This document shows, one piece after another, positions 42,550 to 52,210 of a stretch of 64,000 bases of DNA. Each line of letters opens with the position of its first letter. The first letter of the stretch is position 1. Source of the stretch: Oscillospiraceae bacterium (GTDB lineage: Bacteria; Bacillota; Clostridia; Oscillospirales; Oscillospiraceae); NCBI GenBank assembly GCA_009777775.1, contig WRLE01000010.1:1-64000 (forward strand), given 5' to 3'. The position numbers and the translations under genes are program-made. The notes beneath the pieces are model-generated. The model searched no databases and was not told the origin of the DNA. It was given only the letters and a program-made list of their open reading frames with translations.

Positions 42550-44133
42550 TTATTCATCTGTCAACCAATTGCGCAACAGCTGGGCAACTGCACTTGGATC
42601 TTTATCGATGAAGCGTTCAATTTGCTCCAAAGCAGAGGATTTCGTGTTGAGTTCCATATCGACAAAATACGGGTCTTCATCATCTGCCAAATAATCAACG
42701 CCTCCTGCGCCCTCCAATAAGGGATCGACAAATTCCGGTTCTGGTCTGAGCGTTTTGAGAATCATTCTAGCCAAGAGCAATATTGAAAGAATGAGAATAG
42801 CAATGAGAGAATATTTCAGTATCATTTCCAATGTCTCCCTGCGCCTTAGCCTTGCTTCTTCCTCTTCTTGTTCTCTCATTATATCTTCGATGGTCATACC
42901 CTGGTATTTAAACTCGATTTGCTCCACGGCAATATTGTCTGGAGCTATTCCAAGACCGCTAGCCACCAAGTTTCTAACTTGGGTGGCATAGTTGTCTTCC
43001 ACAGCCAAATCGTTAATAGATATGGCTATGCTTAATTTTTCAATCGTACCCTGCTCATGTTCGATTATACTACGGGTTTCGTTAATTTCGTAATTATACT
43101 CCCTTACGGCTCTTCTATATTCGTCGCCATCTTCCAAGGAAGCATATGGATACTCCACTGTTCCCATACCATTGGTATCCGTTCCAGGTATACCCCCTGC
43201 AGCACCTGCATTCCTTTGATTTTCATATATTTCTGATGAGCTGCGAACAATGCCATCCATTTCACCTGGAATGGGCGGGGAAAACTCCACTGACTCGCTC
43301 ACTTGCTTGTCGAAGTTTAAGGTTACACTGGCGGAAATCCGCAGGTTATCCATACCGAAAATCGGAGCTAGCAGCTGTTCGCACTGAATTTGTAATTGCT
43401 GTTGCAAAAGGTTTCTCAAAGAAATCCTCGTATACATTTCTGTGCCAATATCAACGCTACTATCTCCAACGGGATAGCGAGTCCAACGCTGGTCTGTAAT
43501 AGTAATATTTTCATACTTCAGCCCTGGAATATTGGACCTTACCAAATCCGCAATGCCTTGGGCTTCAGCCTGTGTTAGAGTAGCTCCACCCTTGATTGTA
43601 AGCATCACCGCAGCAGTGGCATCCCTAACACCATCTGAAAATACAAATGGCGAATACTCACCCATATTCACAGTTACGAAAGCATTTTGTATCTTGTCAG
43701 ACATGAGTATCTGCGTTCTGATTTCCTGCGCCTTTTGACGAGCATATATTTCCCTTGCATGACTATCTGTGATATTAAAGCCCGAAGCACTATCAAGCAA
43801 GGTTGTATCCAATTGCCCAGAGCCAAGGGTCCCCATGGATGCTAGTATAGCTCTTAAATTGCTGACCCTTCCTTCCGGAACCAGTATCCTCGTTCCGTCT
43901 GTGGTGGCGTCTTCACCCATTTCACGCAAGGTTGAAAGAATCATCCCTGCTTCAGCCTCATCGGAAGCGATGTGCAAGGTGACATAATTGGTGCGACCCA
44001 GCACGATAACAATGATAATTGCCAATGTCGCTACAATCCCAGTCAGAATTCCCAGTCGGATTTTATCTTTTTTTTCCATCCGAGCAAAAAACTCTCGAAT
44101 TTGATTGAGCATATTCTCAATGGATGCCCTCAT
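42550..44133 (-). CDS. fliF: Flagellar M-ring protein FliF
   Basis: A 527-residue MS-ring protein with two transmembrane segments, at about 25-45 and about 440-465, and the conserved periplasmic region between (LSASVTLNFDKQ-like, here ISASVTLNFDKQVSESVEF). The C-terminus has the FliG-binding DPSAVAQLLRNWL. GGGAGG precedes the ATG. It is the first gene of the long fliF-fliY run; flgB, flgC and fliE, which usually precede it, are absent. Confidence 0.95.
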   Translation of the reverse strand: MRASIENMLNQIREFFARMEKKDKIRLGILTGIVATLAIIIVIVLGRTNYVTLHIASDEAEAGMILSTLREMGEDATTDGTRILVPEGRVSNLRAILASMGTLGSGQLDTTLLDSASGFNITDSHAREIYARQKAQEIRTQILMSDKIQNAFVTVNMGEYSPFVFSDGVRDATAAVMLTIKGGATLTQAEAQGIADLVRSNIPGLKYENITITDQRWTRYPVGDSSVDIGTEMYTRISLRNLLQQQLQIQCEQLLAPIFGMDNLRISASVTLNFDKQVSESVEFSPPIPGEMDGIVRSSSEIYENQRNAGAAGGIPGTDTNGMGTVEYPYASLEDGDEYRRAVREYNYEINETRSIIEHEQGTIEKLSIAISINDLAVEDNYATQVRNLVASGLGIAPDNIAVEQIEFKYQGMTIEDIMREQEEEEARLRRRETLEMILKYSLIAILILSILLLARMILKTLRPEPEFVDPLLEGAGGVDYLADDEDPYFVDMELNTKSSALEQIERFIDKDPSAVAQLLRNWLTDE

Positions 44134-44291
44134 GTAAGACCTCCCAAGACGAGTCCTCTTTTAACATATCAATACTCGTCTCCCTTTATTTCATCAACTT
44201 TTTCACACTTTCGTAGCAGCTATAATGGATATGTTATTTGACCAATTATCCCACATTCTTCGTTGATAATTGGAAACAAACTGCATTAATA

Positions 44292-44318
44292 TTATCGGAT
44301 TAATTGCTTTTTAGTTTA
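44292..44318 (-). promoter_or_regulatory. SigD (sigma-28) promoter of the fliF operon
   Basis: On the minus strand TAAA, a 15-bp spacer and TCCGATAA match the flagellar sigma-28 consensus TAAA-N15-GCCGATAA at all but one position. It lies about 160 bp before fliF. SigD itself is encoded at 57926-58699. Confidence 0.75.
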
Positions 44319-44380
44319 CCCTATTTTTGCTGTTTTGATAAAATATGCTCCCATTTACATATTTATCAGCAAAACTAAAA

Positions 44381-44430
44381 CGCGGAGACTGTTCCTGTCT
44401 TGTTTCTAAGACAATAAAACCGTCCCCGCG
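44381..44430. repeat. REP-like palindrome related to 2749-2796
   Basis: Outer arms CGCGGAGAC and GTCCCCGCG and inner GTCTT/AAGAC pair imperfectly. The ACCGTCCCCGCG end shares its core with the element at 2749-2796. Confidence 0.6.
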
Positions 44431-44455
44431 TCTTGCCATGTCAAGAAAGTCGAGT

Positions 44456-44476
44456 AGCCCGGCTAAAAACCGGGCT
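44456..44476 (-). terminator. Hairpin after csrA
   Basis: AGCCCGG and CCGGGCT, a perfect 7-bp stem with a 7-nt loop, 30 bp after the csrA stop. No clear T-tract, so it could be a weak terminator or stabilising stem. Confidence 0.5.
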
Positions 44477-44506
44477 CGGGCGCTGCTTAATAATCATTTT
44501 GCCAAT

Positions 44507-44758
44507 TTACTGCTTTTTACTTTCCTCGGTGGCTGCTGTTTTCTTGATTTTTGCCAAATCGAATGAAACGACAGGTGCAGACAGTGCCTGCTGATTGGTG
44601 CTTTTTGTTGCTTCCAAAAGCTCCTCGCGTATCACCCTTATATCTCTGGGTGCATCGATTCCAATCTTGATTTTGTCACCGTCGATTCCAAGAAGCGTCA
44701 CTCTGATATTATCACCTATTACAATCGTTTCGTTCAGTTTCCGCGACAGAACCAGCAT
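44507..44758 (-). CDS. csrA: Carbon storage regulator CsrA
   Basis: An 83-residue RNA-binding translational repressor. [37 protein letters not shown] is the CsrA fold with the RNA-binding N-terminal strand and the C-terminal RVIREEL. A short Ala/Lys-rich tail extends it beyond the usual 60-75 residues. The ATG at 44758 follows GGGAGGAGG and overlaps the end of fliW by 47 bp. In Firmicutes CsrA represses flagellin translation and is titrated by FliW; flagellin is not in the window. Confidence 0.95.
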   Translation of the reverse strand: MLVLSRKLNETIVIGDNIRVTLLGIDGDKIKIGIDAPRDIRVIREELLEATKSTNQQALSAPVVSFDLAKIKKTAATEESKKQ

Positions 44759-45218
44759 CAGTGGCGACCTCCTCCCTCGCGATAACTTTATAGATATCGG
44801 AAAATACAGGTGCTCTGACATTATAATCTGTTCCGCTGAGTAGTATTTGCTTTGCCTTGCCCGTCACCGTGTTTATAATAATCGGTGCTGCAAGATTAAC
44901 TGTCATTCTTTGAATTTCTTCAGGAATAACCAAAACGCTGACCACATGTAAATCATCTGGACCGTTTAACTCCAGTATTTTCACATCTTCATCGTCAATA
45001 TCGAAAACATATCCGGTGAGCACTGCAAAGGTATCCAAAACAGGCAAGCAAACGCGCCCTTCGTCCACAGATTGAAGCCAAATTATGGGATAACTCTCTT
45101 CAAATTGAAGCAAAGCGTATTTCTTCAGCATATCAAGGCCAGGAATGCCTTCGTCAAATGTGATTAGCTTATCTTCGTCAATATCCACCAGCCCGAACCG
45201 TATTGTTTCTAACTGCAT
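44712..45218 (-). CDS. fliW: Flagellar assembly factor FliW
   Basis: A 168-residue FliW, the antagonist of CsrA and flagellin-binding checkpoint protein. The conserved pattern [17 protein letters not shown] near the N-terminus and VLVIPE ... [22 protein letters not shown] are clear. An AAAGGAG site precedes the ATG. Its end overlaps csrA, so the partners are coupled in translation. Confidence 0.95.
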   Translation of the reverse strand: MQLETIRFGLVDIDEDKLITFDEGIPGLDMLKKYALLQFEESYPIIWLQSVDEGRVCLPVLDTFAVLTGYVFDIDDEDVKILELNGPDDLHVVSVLVIPEEIQRMTVNLAAPIIINTVTGKAKQILLSGTDYNVRAPVFSDIYKVIAREEVATDAGSVAETERNDCNR

Positions 45219-45283
45219 TGATTACTCCTTTGATTTAGTCGAAGCCGCAAGCAAAATAAGCCATCGGCTGAAACGTAAATACA

Positions 45284-45898
45284 TTATATCTCTTTATCGA
45301 CCAAGCTTCCAGGCAATCCGAAACTATCCCCTTCGCTGACAAGGATGCGAAAATAAGGTGCTGTACGCAAGTATACCTCAATGGAGTGCTTGGGGTCAAG
45401 GGTAACAGTTGGCATATAGTCTCCAACCCAGTCTATTACTATGCTGTGCTTTGTCCAACTGATATTAAGATAACCTTTTTCCCACTCGATTTCCGGTATG
45501 CTCTTGGGCATTAATCCGATATTACCCTCTTTTTTCCTCATAATCGCGCTCATTGTCTTATTGCGGGCAAGTTGACCCACCCTGTCGCCAGGATTTGTCA
45601 GGTCGCCGAGGAAGTTTCCGTCCTCTTTAGCTATTCTAGCTCCTCGAAGAGCACCAAGCCTCCCTTGGTCTCGAAAATTTCGAGAAAGTTCCGTTGGACC
45701 TTTAAGACCCATTTCCGAATTTATCTTTTTCCTGTTGACTTTGAAGGTGGGTGCCTTACGGTCTATTTCCATTTTTGGCTGCTCGGTTTCGATTCTCATC
45801 TCCAACCGTTGCTGCTCTATATGCATTTGCGCCGGTATTCTATTGATACCGATTTCCGCAAGTTGCTGTTCTATAATGATTTGCGATAGTTTGGGCAT
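45284..45898 (-). CDS. YviE/DUF6470-like flagellar operon protein
   Basis: A 204-residue protein of the family of B. subtilis YviE. The N-terminal part is rich in Glu and Gln (IIIEQQLAEIGINRIPAQMHIEQQ), then a basic middle, and a C-terminal beta-rich part with DWVGDYMPTVTLDPKHSIEVYL. Its function is unknown. The position between flgL and fliW is the same as in B. subtilis, which supports the assignment. GGCGGTG precedes the ATG. Confidence 0.82.
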   Translation of the reverse strand: MPKLSQIIIEQQLAEIGINRIPAQMHIEQQRLEMRIETEQPKMEIDRKAPTFKVNRKKINSEMGLKGPTELSRNFRDQGRLGALRGARIAKEDGNFLGDLTNPGDRVGQLARNKTMSAIMRKKEGNIGLMPKSIPEIEWEKGYLNISWTKHSIVIDWVGDYMPTVTLDPKHSIEVYLRTAPYFRILVSEGDSFGLPGSLVDKEI

Positions 45899-46089
45899 TC
45901 TAACACCGCCTTCTTAGATAGGTGTTAATACTTTATTATTATCATATTTTTCTCAAAAATGCAAAACTTTTTCATTTACACTTTTATTTCTCCAGTATAA
46001 TACCTATTTACAAGAATTTGTCACTATACTTTCAGCGGAAATATTTTTAAATTTAGCATTAGCTTTTGCTATTTCCTGCTTTAGTATAA

Positions 46090-47160
46090 TTATCTCAGAA
46101 AATCCATTAGCGTCGGTTGGATTATTCTGGCTCCTGCTGACAGCGCAGCTTGATAGACTGCCTCTGCCATTTTTTGCATCAAGATGACTTCCGCCGCATC
46201 CACATCCTCGGCATCTGACATCATCCTGGCATAGTTTATTTCGTCTTGTTCATATCTCGCTTCCAACAAATCAAGCCTTCTTACTCTACCGCCGATTTCG
46301 GCTGTTCTTGTTAGTAAGTGGTTCTGTCCATCTTGAAGGGGCTTAATGGAAGCGCCTATATCATTTACCGGTGCACCTGTTTCAACATTTTGATACAATT
46401 CTTCCAAAACATTGAATGCGTTTCTGATTACGGTATCTCCATTGGCATTTGTCGTGATGAAGAACACAAGCTCAGTGCCATTCATTGTGACAGGCATGGT
46501 AATTCCAGGTCCCACGTCAAATGAAAGTACATCGCTTTGCAAAGTATTGAACTCGGCAAGCTCAGCTGCTGTGAGAGTAGAGCCATCTGGCAGTATTGTT
46601 GCCGTTGTTAAGCTGAAAAAGTCAGTGGCATCCATACCATCGAAGCGAGACATATTGAAGCCATTATAAAATAGCTCGCCGCTACGCACCACAAAGGGTT
46701 TAACGCCATCACCCACAAAGCCAGCCGCTGGGTCACCAGGGGTATTGTAACCGCCAAAGACATACTTGTCTCCGAAGGTGGTGTTTAGCGTATCCACAAA
46801 GTGGTCTCTATATTGAGCGATGGTTTTCGCGATGTTTTTCCTATCATCATCGGTCTTTGTATCATTTGCCGCATCCATGGCAGCATCATAGGCGTTGACC
46901 AGCGTGGATTGTAGCTCCATTATACCTACTTCCGCTTGGTTCAGCCAATCTTGCGCGCTGCCCACAGACCTTTGATAATGGGAAAGCCGCGCTATTTTAT
47001 TTCTTGCTGCTTGACTATATACCAGGGCAACGGGGTCATCGCTGATATGTGCATATTTTCTCCCGGTAGCCATTTGGTTGTTAAGTGCGTCCAATCTTGA
47101 TAAGTTAGTATTCAAGTTTCTCATCAAGTTGCCCACAAGCATTGAATTTGTAATTCTCAT
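46090..47160 (-). CDS. flgL: Flagellar hook-filament junction protein FlgL
   Basis: A 356-residue HAP3 protein: N-terminal flagellin-like RITNSMLVGNLMRNLNTNLSRL and the matching C-terminal helix (YARMMSDAEDVDAAEVILMQKMAEAVYQAAL). It joins hook and filament with FlgK. The SD-like AGGAG stands about 12 bp before the ATG and belongs to the end of the adjacent heptamer array. Confidence 0.94.
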   Translation of the reverse strand: MRITNSMLVGNLMRNLNTNLSRLDALNNQMATGRKYAHISDDPVALVYSQAARNKIARLSHYQRSVGSAQDWLNQAEVGIMELQSTLVNAYDAAMDAANDTKTDDDRKNIAKTIAQYRDHFVDTLNTTFGDKYVFGGYNTPGDPAAGFVGDGVKPFVVRSGELFYNGFNMSRFDGMDATDFFSLTTATILPDGSTLTAAELAEFNTLQSDVLSFDVGPGITMPVTMNGTELVFFITTNANGDTVIRNAFNVLEELYQNVETGAPVNDIGASIKPLQDGQNHLLTRTAEIGGRVRRLDLLEARYEQDEINYARMMSDAEDVDAAEVILMQKMAEAVYQAALSAGARIIQPTLMDFLR

Positions 47161-47172
47161 GGTTAATGCTTA

Positions 47173-47207
47173 CTCCTAATTCCTAATTCCTAATTCCTAA
47201 TTCCTCA
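47173..47207. repeat. TTCCTAA heptamer array, five units
   Basis: Five tandem heptamers (CTCCTAA, then TTCCTAA repeated, then TTCCTCA) filling the flgK-flgL gap; the last overlaps the flgK stop codon. Confidence 0.92.
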
Positions 47208-48881
47208 AAGCCCAACTCGTCCTGTACCATTGATCAGTCTATCCAAGACTTCGTCCATTGCAGTAATGACCCTTGCTGCACCGGAATAAGCGTGCTGGTA
47301 CTTGACCAAATTCGTCATTTCTTCATCCAGTGATACACCGGCAACCGAAACCCTCTGGTTTTCAGCTGCAAGCTGCAATGTTCCGCTTGTTTTAGCTGTT
47401 TTATGGGCGAAATCCAATGTATTAGCCACATCGAACCTAACACTGGTGGCAAATCCATCGAAGCTTCCTATGGCGACGCTTCCCGATGATATGGTCACCT
47501 CTATATCTTTCAAAAGAAATAGCGCATACATTGCATTCAAGTTTTCGTTGTTGCCTCGCTGCAACTCATTGGGAGCTCCTTGTTTTACTATTTCAACAGA
47601 GGATGCTGCAATGTTAAATTCGCTCTGGGCAACTTCATCGCTCAGTCGAATGTTTTTCGCTGTGATTTGCTCTATTCCCAAGGGGTCTGTTGCATCATAA
47701 TAAAAGAAGTTGATACCAGTAACAGAGGCTCCTGTGGGTGGGTCTGTCCAACCACTACTATGAACTCTGTTCACTTCCTGAACAAGGGCTCTTGCCAAAT
47801 TATTGAGCATTTCAATATATCGGGGGATACCAGCCAAGTCAACGCCGGAATTGTCACGAATATCCATGAAAGCTTTAAGTTCCCCACCTTTGACCACCTT
47901 CATATTCAATTCGTTTAGATTCGCTAAATCTGTAGTTAATATATAGCGAGTTTCACCATTTGGATAATTAATTTCAGTATAATCACTGGGTACATTGGGA
48001 GGTTTCGCTTCCTTCACAACGGAGGCATAATTTCTGCCCAGGTCGCTTATCCATACTGGAGTCCACACTTCAGCTTCGCCGTCTATCATATTATCCGTTT
48101 TTAGTAAGCCAAGCTGCGAAACCCTATCATGACTCACGAGCTTAGTACCACCAACATAAACCTCCAGCATGACATGCCCTGTTCCATCGGCTATTTCCTC
48201 ATATTCCACATCGATTAATGAAGAAAGTTCATCCAAGAGCAAATTCCGCTTGTCTCGTAGGTCGTTGGCAATATGACCGGTGATTTCAAATCCATATATG
48301 GATTTATTAAGTTCCTGGATTTCCTTTGCGATGCGGTTAATGTCACCCACTGTGATTTCAACAGATTTATTTTGGGATTCCTGTAATTCTATCAAACCAT
48401 CGTAAATCATGGAAAGCTGCTTCGTCAAGTCTTCTCCCGAAGTTTGCAAGAGTTTCCTTGGAGCCCCTTCCACTGTGTCTTCCGAAAGCACCTTCATGGC
48501 TTCGAAGAGTCTAGCGATGGAGAAGTTGATGCTAGTTTCCTCGTTTACATTGTCGAAAAAGGATTCCACATAACTGAGGCTTTCCGCTCTCTTATTCCAG
48601 TAGGAAAAAGTAGTATTCTCAACCCTGAATCGTTTATCTAAGTAGGCTGAACGAATCTGGTCGAGGATTTTCACCCTGACACCACCGCCCACCCTTGCTT
48701 GATCTCGTGGCAATGCTCTACCAATAGTGGCAAAAGGATCGTATGCCGTTGAAACAATCCGTTGGCGGGTATAACCTTTCGTTTCCACATTTGCCATATT
48801 ATGGCCTGTAACATCAAGTCCCAATTGGCTCACTTGAATGCCGGTTTTACCTATTTCGATACCAAAAAACGTTGCTCTCAT
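47205..48881 (-). CDS. flgK: Flagellar hook-associated protein FlgK
   Basis: A 558-residue HAP1 protein. N-terminal FFGIEIGKTGIQVSQLGLDVTGHNMANVETKGYTRQ and C-terminal SLDEEMTNLVKYQHAYSGAARVITAMDEVLDRLIN are the rod-like D0 regions. Encoded between flgN and flgL in the conserved order. Confidence 0.96.
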   Translation of the reverse strand: MRATFFGIEIGKTGIQVSQLGLDVTGHNMANVETKGYTRQRIVSTAYDPFATIGRALPRDQARVGGGVRVKILDQIRSAYLDKRFRVENTTFSYWNKRAESLSYVESFFDNVNEETSINFSIARLFEAMKVLSEDTVEGAPRKLLQTSGEDLTKQLSMIYDGLIELQESQNKSVEITVGDINRIAKEIQELNKSIYGFEITGHIANDLRDKRNLLLDELSSLIDVEYEEIADGTGHVMLEVYVGGTKLVSHDRVSQLGLLKTDNMIDGEAEVWTPVWISDLGRNYASVVKEAKPPNVPSDYTEINYPNGETRYILTTDLANLNELNMKVVKGGELKAFMDIRDNSGVDLAGIPRYIEMLNNLARALVQEVNRVHSSGWTDPPTGASVTGINFFYYDATDPLGIEQITAKNIRLSDEVAQSEFNIAASSVEIVKQGAPNELQRGNNENLNAMYALFLLKDIEVTISSGSVAIGSFDGFATSVRFDVANTLDFAHKTAKTSGTLQLAAENQRVSVAGVSLDEEMTNLVKYQHAYSGAARVITAMDEVLDRLINGTGRVGL

Positions 48882-48938
48882 TTGTTGTTTCTCCTACTGC
48901 TGCTTTGCAGCTGTGGTTTCCATTTTGTTAGTAGATAA

Positions 48939-49445
48939 TCAAGCTCGACTGTCGAAAAATCCTGTGGTTTTTTTCCTGTCCGGACTTGCATTACCATCGC
49001 CATCATAAAAATTATTGAGTGGGTCTTCCGAATCAACCATAAGGTTAATCATGATTTCTGAATACTCTATATGGGTGTCTATTAATTCTCTGTTTTCCGC
49101 ATTGACCTCCATATGGGCAGATATCAGCATCGTCAATTCTGATTGCAATTCTCTAATCGCAGCTCCTTCTTGGGGCGTTGCCAGCTTCGCTATTGCGCTG
49201 ACATTTACTTCCTCTATGGGCAAACGAAACTGGGTTGCGAGCTCCCCATGGAGTGCCAGTCGTTTCTTTTCTATCGCTCCGAGCTTGTTGAGTTCTTGTA
49301 GTCCACTGCGTACGATTTCTTCCAAGCTCTCTGCTTCTCCGCTGATGATGATTCGTCGCTCTTCCAAAGAAAGCTCCAGAATCCTCTCCAGCACAGCTTT
49401 TTGCTGGGATAAAAGTTTGCACAATTCAATTAAGACAGGTCTCAT
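48939..49445 (-). CDS. flgN: FlgN family flagellar chaperone
   Basis: A 168-residue helical protein that escorts FlgK and FlgL to the export gate. The pattern IELCKLLSQQKAVLERILELSLEER with later helices is that of FlgN (YvyG). The ATG at 49445 follows GGAGG; the upstream ATG at 49505 lacks a site. A C-terminal tail contains SEDPLNNFYDGDG. Located between flgM and flgK as in B. subtilis. Confidence 0.85.
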   Translation of the reverse strand: MRPVLIELCKLLSQQKAVLERILELSLEERRIIISGEAESLEEIVRSGLQELNKLGAIEKKRLALHGELATQFRLPIEEVNVSAIAKLATPQEGAAIRELQSELTMLISAHMEVNAENRELIDTHIEYSEIMINLMVDSEDPLNNFYDGDGNASPDRKKTTGFFDSRA

Positions 49446-49541
49446 ATTCCCTCCAAAGGTATGATGTTTCTTCCTTGCCCTTTTGCTTTGCCAATCCTTT
49501 GACATTCACTTGCGAAAATAATATCCCAATTCTCAGTAAAA

Positions 49542-49826
49542 TCAGTTGCTAAACAGCCGCTCCAAGATTTTATCGGCTATTTTATCGCTATCGATTCTAT
49601 ATTGTCCTTGCCTGACGGCGTTTGTGATTCTTGCTATGTGTGCTTGTTCTTCCGGGCTACGTGTTTGAACCTTTGCCATCACCCTGGAAAACTTGTATGC
49701 CTCAGCAGAAACTATAACCTCATCCCGAACGTTAGGCTCACTCGGAATTGTACGTGGTTTTTGGATCAATTTATAGTTTCTCATGAGACTGGGGCTTACT
49801 TGAAGATTAACCCTCATATTGTCCAC
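49542..49826 (-). CDS. flgM: Anti-sigma-28 factor FlgM
   Basis: A 94-residue anti-sigma factor that holds SigD until it is exported. The C-terminal half, with VMAKVQTRSPEEQAHIARITNAVRQGQYRIDSDKIADKI, is the SigD-binding region. SigD is encoded about 8 kb upstream in the same run. A weak SigD-like site (TAAA-type box and CGCGATAT) at 49864-49890 may control it. Confidence 0.93.
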   Translation of the reverse strand: MDNMRVNLQVSPSLMRNYKLIQKPRTIPSEPNVRDEVIVSAEAYKFSRVMAKVQTRSPEEQAHIARITNAVRQGQYRIDSDKIADKILERLFSN

Positions 49827-49894
49827 TATCTCCTTAATCTCTTTTTAATTGTATCCTATCAAAATATCGCGATTGTCTTACTTTCTTTTTGTGC

Positions 49895-50323
49895 TCATTT
49901 TCTACGTTCTGTTATGTCCGTATGCATTTTTGCATTATGTTTACTTGCTTTTAATTCTTTTTTTGCTGCTTCGGGTTCTTTGTTCCCTCCAGCGGATTTT
50001 AACATTTCAGAAGCTGCTTTGTTTTTACATTCTGTGCACATACGACCAGAAGTTATAGGCTTCCTGCATATGTCACAAAGGAGCATACCTTCAGAATCCG
50101 GATTGTCCAATTTCAGTCTTCCTTCTTTGAGAAGCCTGAGAATGACTGCCTTTTCTACACCCGTTTCCTCGATAATTTCATCCATTTTAGCATCGCGGTT
50201 TTCGTAGATATAATCTCTAACCGTTATGAAATCCTTATCAATTTTATCCAGACATTCGTGGCAGGTATCTCCTCCCAAGCTCTGGAAAGGTTTTCGGCAT
50301 ATTTTGCATTGCAAGATTGTCAT
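49895..50323 (-). CDS. YvyF-like flagellar operon zinc-finger protein
   Basis: A 142-residue protein of the YvyF (TIGR03826) family. Two zinc-ribbon-like knuckles occur, CKICRKPFQ ... CHEC at the N-terminus and CDICRKPI ... CTEC about residue 82-98, with a helix-turn-helix-like middle (KMDEIIEETGVEKAVILRLLKEGRL). A basic tail follows. It heads the yvyF-flgM-flgN-flgK-flgL set, as in B. subtilis, and is thought to be regulatory. Confidence 0.87.
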   Translation of the reverse strand: MTILQCKICRKPFQSLGGDTCHECLDKIDKDFITVRDYIYENRDAKMDEIIEETGVEKAVILRLLKEGRLKLDNPDSEGMLLCDICRKPITSGRMCTECKNKAASEMLKSAGGNKEPEAAKKELKASKHNAKMHTDITERRK

Positions 50324-50451
50324 ATGAACACCCCCAAATCGTAAAAAATGGTCTATGGCTTAATAATACCATATGTGCAAGTATCATGAAAAGAAGAAAT
50401 GCATCTTCCATTCATGTTCACCCACCTAATCTCCCCAATTATATATATGCT

Positions 50452-51225
50452 TTATCTCTTAATATTATTAGCTATGCCTTCCATTTCGTCTGCTGTAATT
50501 AAGGCTCTGGAAGCTAATGAAAAAGCCCTTTGCGTCCGTATCATTCTCGTCATTTCCGTTGCCAAATCCACATTGGAGGCTTCCAAGTATCCGTTTACCA
50601 CCTTGGCATCTGCTGCGATAAACCTCTCGCCAGAAGCTATTGTTTCGGAATAATTACCTTCGCCCACCGACTCCAGTCCCATGAGGTTTCTGAAAGAAAA
50701 CACTCCCAATTGAACCATAAATTCTTCATCATTGGCATTGAACAAAATCATATTATTTTCATCAAGTCCAATGGCTGTGGTATGTGGCGGTACTTCGATT
50801 CTATCCCCATTTGCATCCAACAAATAAAGTCCATCGCTGTTTACAATATACACTCCATTATCTTCAACGCTTAAATTAAAACTGCCGTTTCTTGTGTAAA
50901 GGGTTTCACCATCCGCTCCTTGGACAGCGAAAAAGCCCTCATTGGTGATTGCCATGTCCAGCTGTCTCTCTGTTCGTATCACATTACCTGCGGTGAAGTC
51001 CCTAGTGATTCCAGCCACCATCAAGCCATGCCCCTTTTGTTGGTTGCCTTCGGGAGTGCGTGGCAAAGCCGGCACATAGCCCGCTGTATAGAGAGCATCC
51101 TTAAAATCTAACCTGGAATTTTTATACCCCACGGTGTTAATATTTGCAACATTGTTCGCTATGGTGTCCAAGCGTCGCTGCTGGTTTTGCAGTCCAGATG
51201 CAGCAATCATCATTGCTTCGTACAT
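50452..51225 (-). CDS. flhP: Flagellar basal-body rod protein FlhP (FlgG family)
   Basis: A 257-residue rod/hook protein. MYEAMMIAASGLQNQQRRLDTIANNVANINTVGYKN and the C-terminal SNVDLATEMTRMIRTQRAFSLASRALITADEM are the conserved ends. The ATG shares one base with the stop of flhO (TAATG), so translation is coupled. FlgG is the other possible name; the pair with flhO favours FlhP. Confidence 0.9.
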   Translation of the reverse strand: MYEAMMIAASGLQNQQRRLDTIANNVANINTVGYKNSRLDFKDALYTAGYVPALPRTPEGNQQKGHGLMVAGITRDFTAGNVIRTERQLDMAITNEGFFAVQGADGETLYTRNGSFNLSVEDNGVYIVNSDGLYLLDANGDRIEVPPHTTAIGLDENNMILFNANDEEFMVQLGVFSFRNLMGLESVGEGNYSETIASGERFIAADAKVVNGYLEASNVDLATEMTRMIRTQRAFSLASRALITADEMEGIANNIKR

Positions 51226-51980
51226 TATCTCAATCTCCCAATCTCGTTGACGGCTTTGCCAACGGTTTCATCTATCATTTGCATCATCCGCTGATTGGTT
51301 TCGTATGTCCTAAACACGGTGAGCATATCCACCATTTCCCTGGCGATGTCCACATTGGAATTTTCAAGGAATCCTTGCCTGATGCCATATGGCTCTGCTT
51401 CCCCTAGGGGTGCTGCCAAAGAGGTATACAAATTGCTGCCTTCTTTTCGCAATTGTCCATTATCTGCAAAGGAAGCCACGCGGATTCTATCGGTAAATGT
51501 CTCATTTACCCAAACCCCGCCGGCAGCGTCAACGGAAAAATTCAATCCAGCCACATATAATGGGCCATTTTCTCCCAGAAGGTAGTTGCCTTCACCATCA
51601 ACAAGATAGCCCCCTTCATCCACATAAAAGGCACCGTTTCTCGTATATCGCTCGCCCCCTTGGGTCTGCATCACGAAAAAGGCATCTCCGATAATGGCTA
51701 GGTCTGTGCTACGTCCTGTTTCTTCCATCCCGCCTTGTTCGAAATTCACATAAAGCTGGTCTATTTGCGTTCCCATGTTCAATGGTCCCACGTTTCTTGT
51801 GTAGCCCACCACATGGGTGTCCTTTATGCGCTCGATCATCACCGCATCGAATGAATGGGATACCAAGTTGTCCTTCTTATAACCGGTGGTATCTGCATTG
51901 GCGATGTTGTTGGTAATATTCTCCATCCGTCTGCGCTGGAGCATCATACCTGTGCCCGCTGTGTATAAGCCTCTTACCAT
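51225..51980 (-). CDS. flhO: Flagellar basal-body rod protein FlhO (FlgF/FlgG family)
   Basis: A 251-residue rod/hook protein starting VRGLYTAGTGMMLQRRRMENITNNIANADTTGYKK and ending with SNVDIAREMVDMLTVFRTYETNQRMMQMIDE. It forms the distal rod with FlhP. Preceded by AAGGAG. A weak sigma-28-like site (TAAG-N15-TACGATAC, 52129-52155) lies about 150 bp upstream. Confidence 0.9.
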   Translation of the reverse strand: MVRGLYTAGTGMMLQRRRMENITNNIANADTTGYKKDNLVSHSFDAVMIERIKDTHVVGYTRNVGPLNMGTQIDQLYVNFEQGGMEETGRSTDLAIIGDAFFVMQTQGGERYTRNGAFYVDEGGYLVDGEGNYLLGENGPLYVAGLNFSVDAAGGVWVNETFTDRIRVASFADNGQLRKEGSNLYTSLAAPLGEAEPYGIRQGFLENSNVDIAREMVDMLTVFRTYETNQRMMQMIDETVGKAVNEIGRLR

Positions 51981-52210
51981 TTTCCTTGCTCCTTTGAGGT
52001 TATATGCTGCGATTATATTAATTATATATACGCCGTGACATATTGCAATTGCTACCTTTTTGTCAGTATTGACATATTCCCTATAAGAATAATACGCAAT
52101 AGTACAGCAATACCTTTTCTTATAGAAGGTATCGTACTTTTGCGCATTATACTTAACAGTTTTCTATTATTTTTATGGAAGATGGAAATATAACCTACTA
52201 AATATAGTAT
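51981..52210. promoter_or_regulatory. Leader region of flhO
   Basis: Contains a weak sigma-28-like site (52129-52155, 8 of 12 positions) and a small hairpin with ATACCTT/AAGGTAT arms (about 52110-52131). No gene is seen. Confidence 0.35.

Larger units (their letters stand above)
44134..44506. other. Intergenic region between csrA and fliF
   Basis: A 373-bp space without a gene. It holds a SigD-type promoter (44292-44318), a REP-like palindrome (44381-44430) and a short perfect stem (44456-44476). Confidence 0.75.

Noticed and set aside
49864..49890. Sigma-28 promoter of flgM
   Set aside because: CGCGATAT with an AAAA box at the right spacing is a weak match; mentioned in the flgM entry but not listed as a feature.
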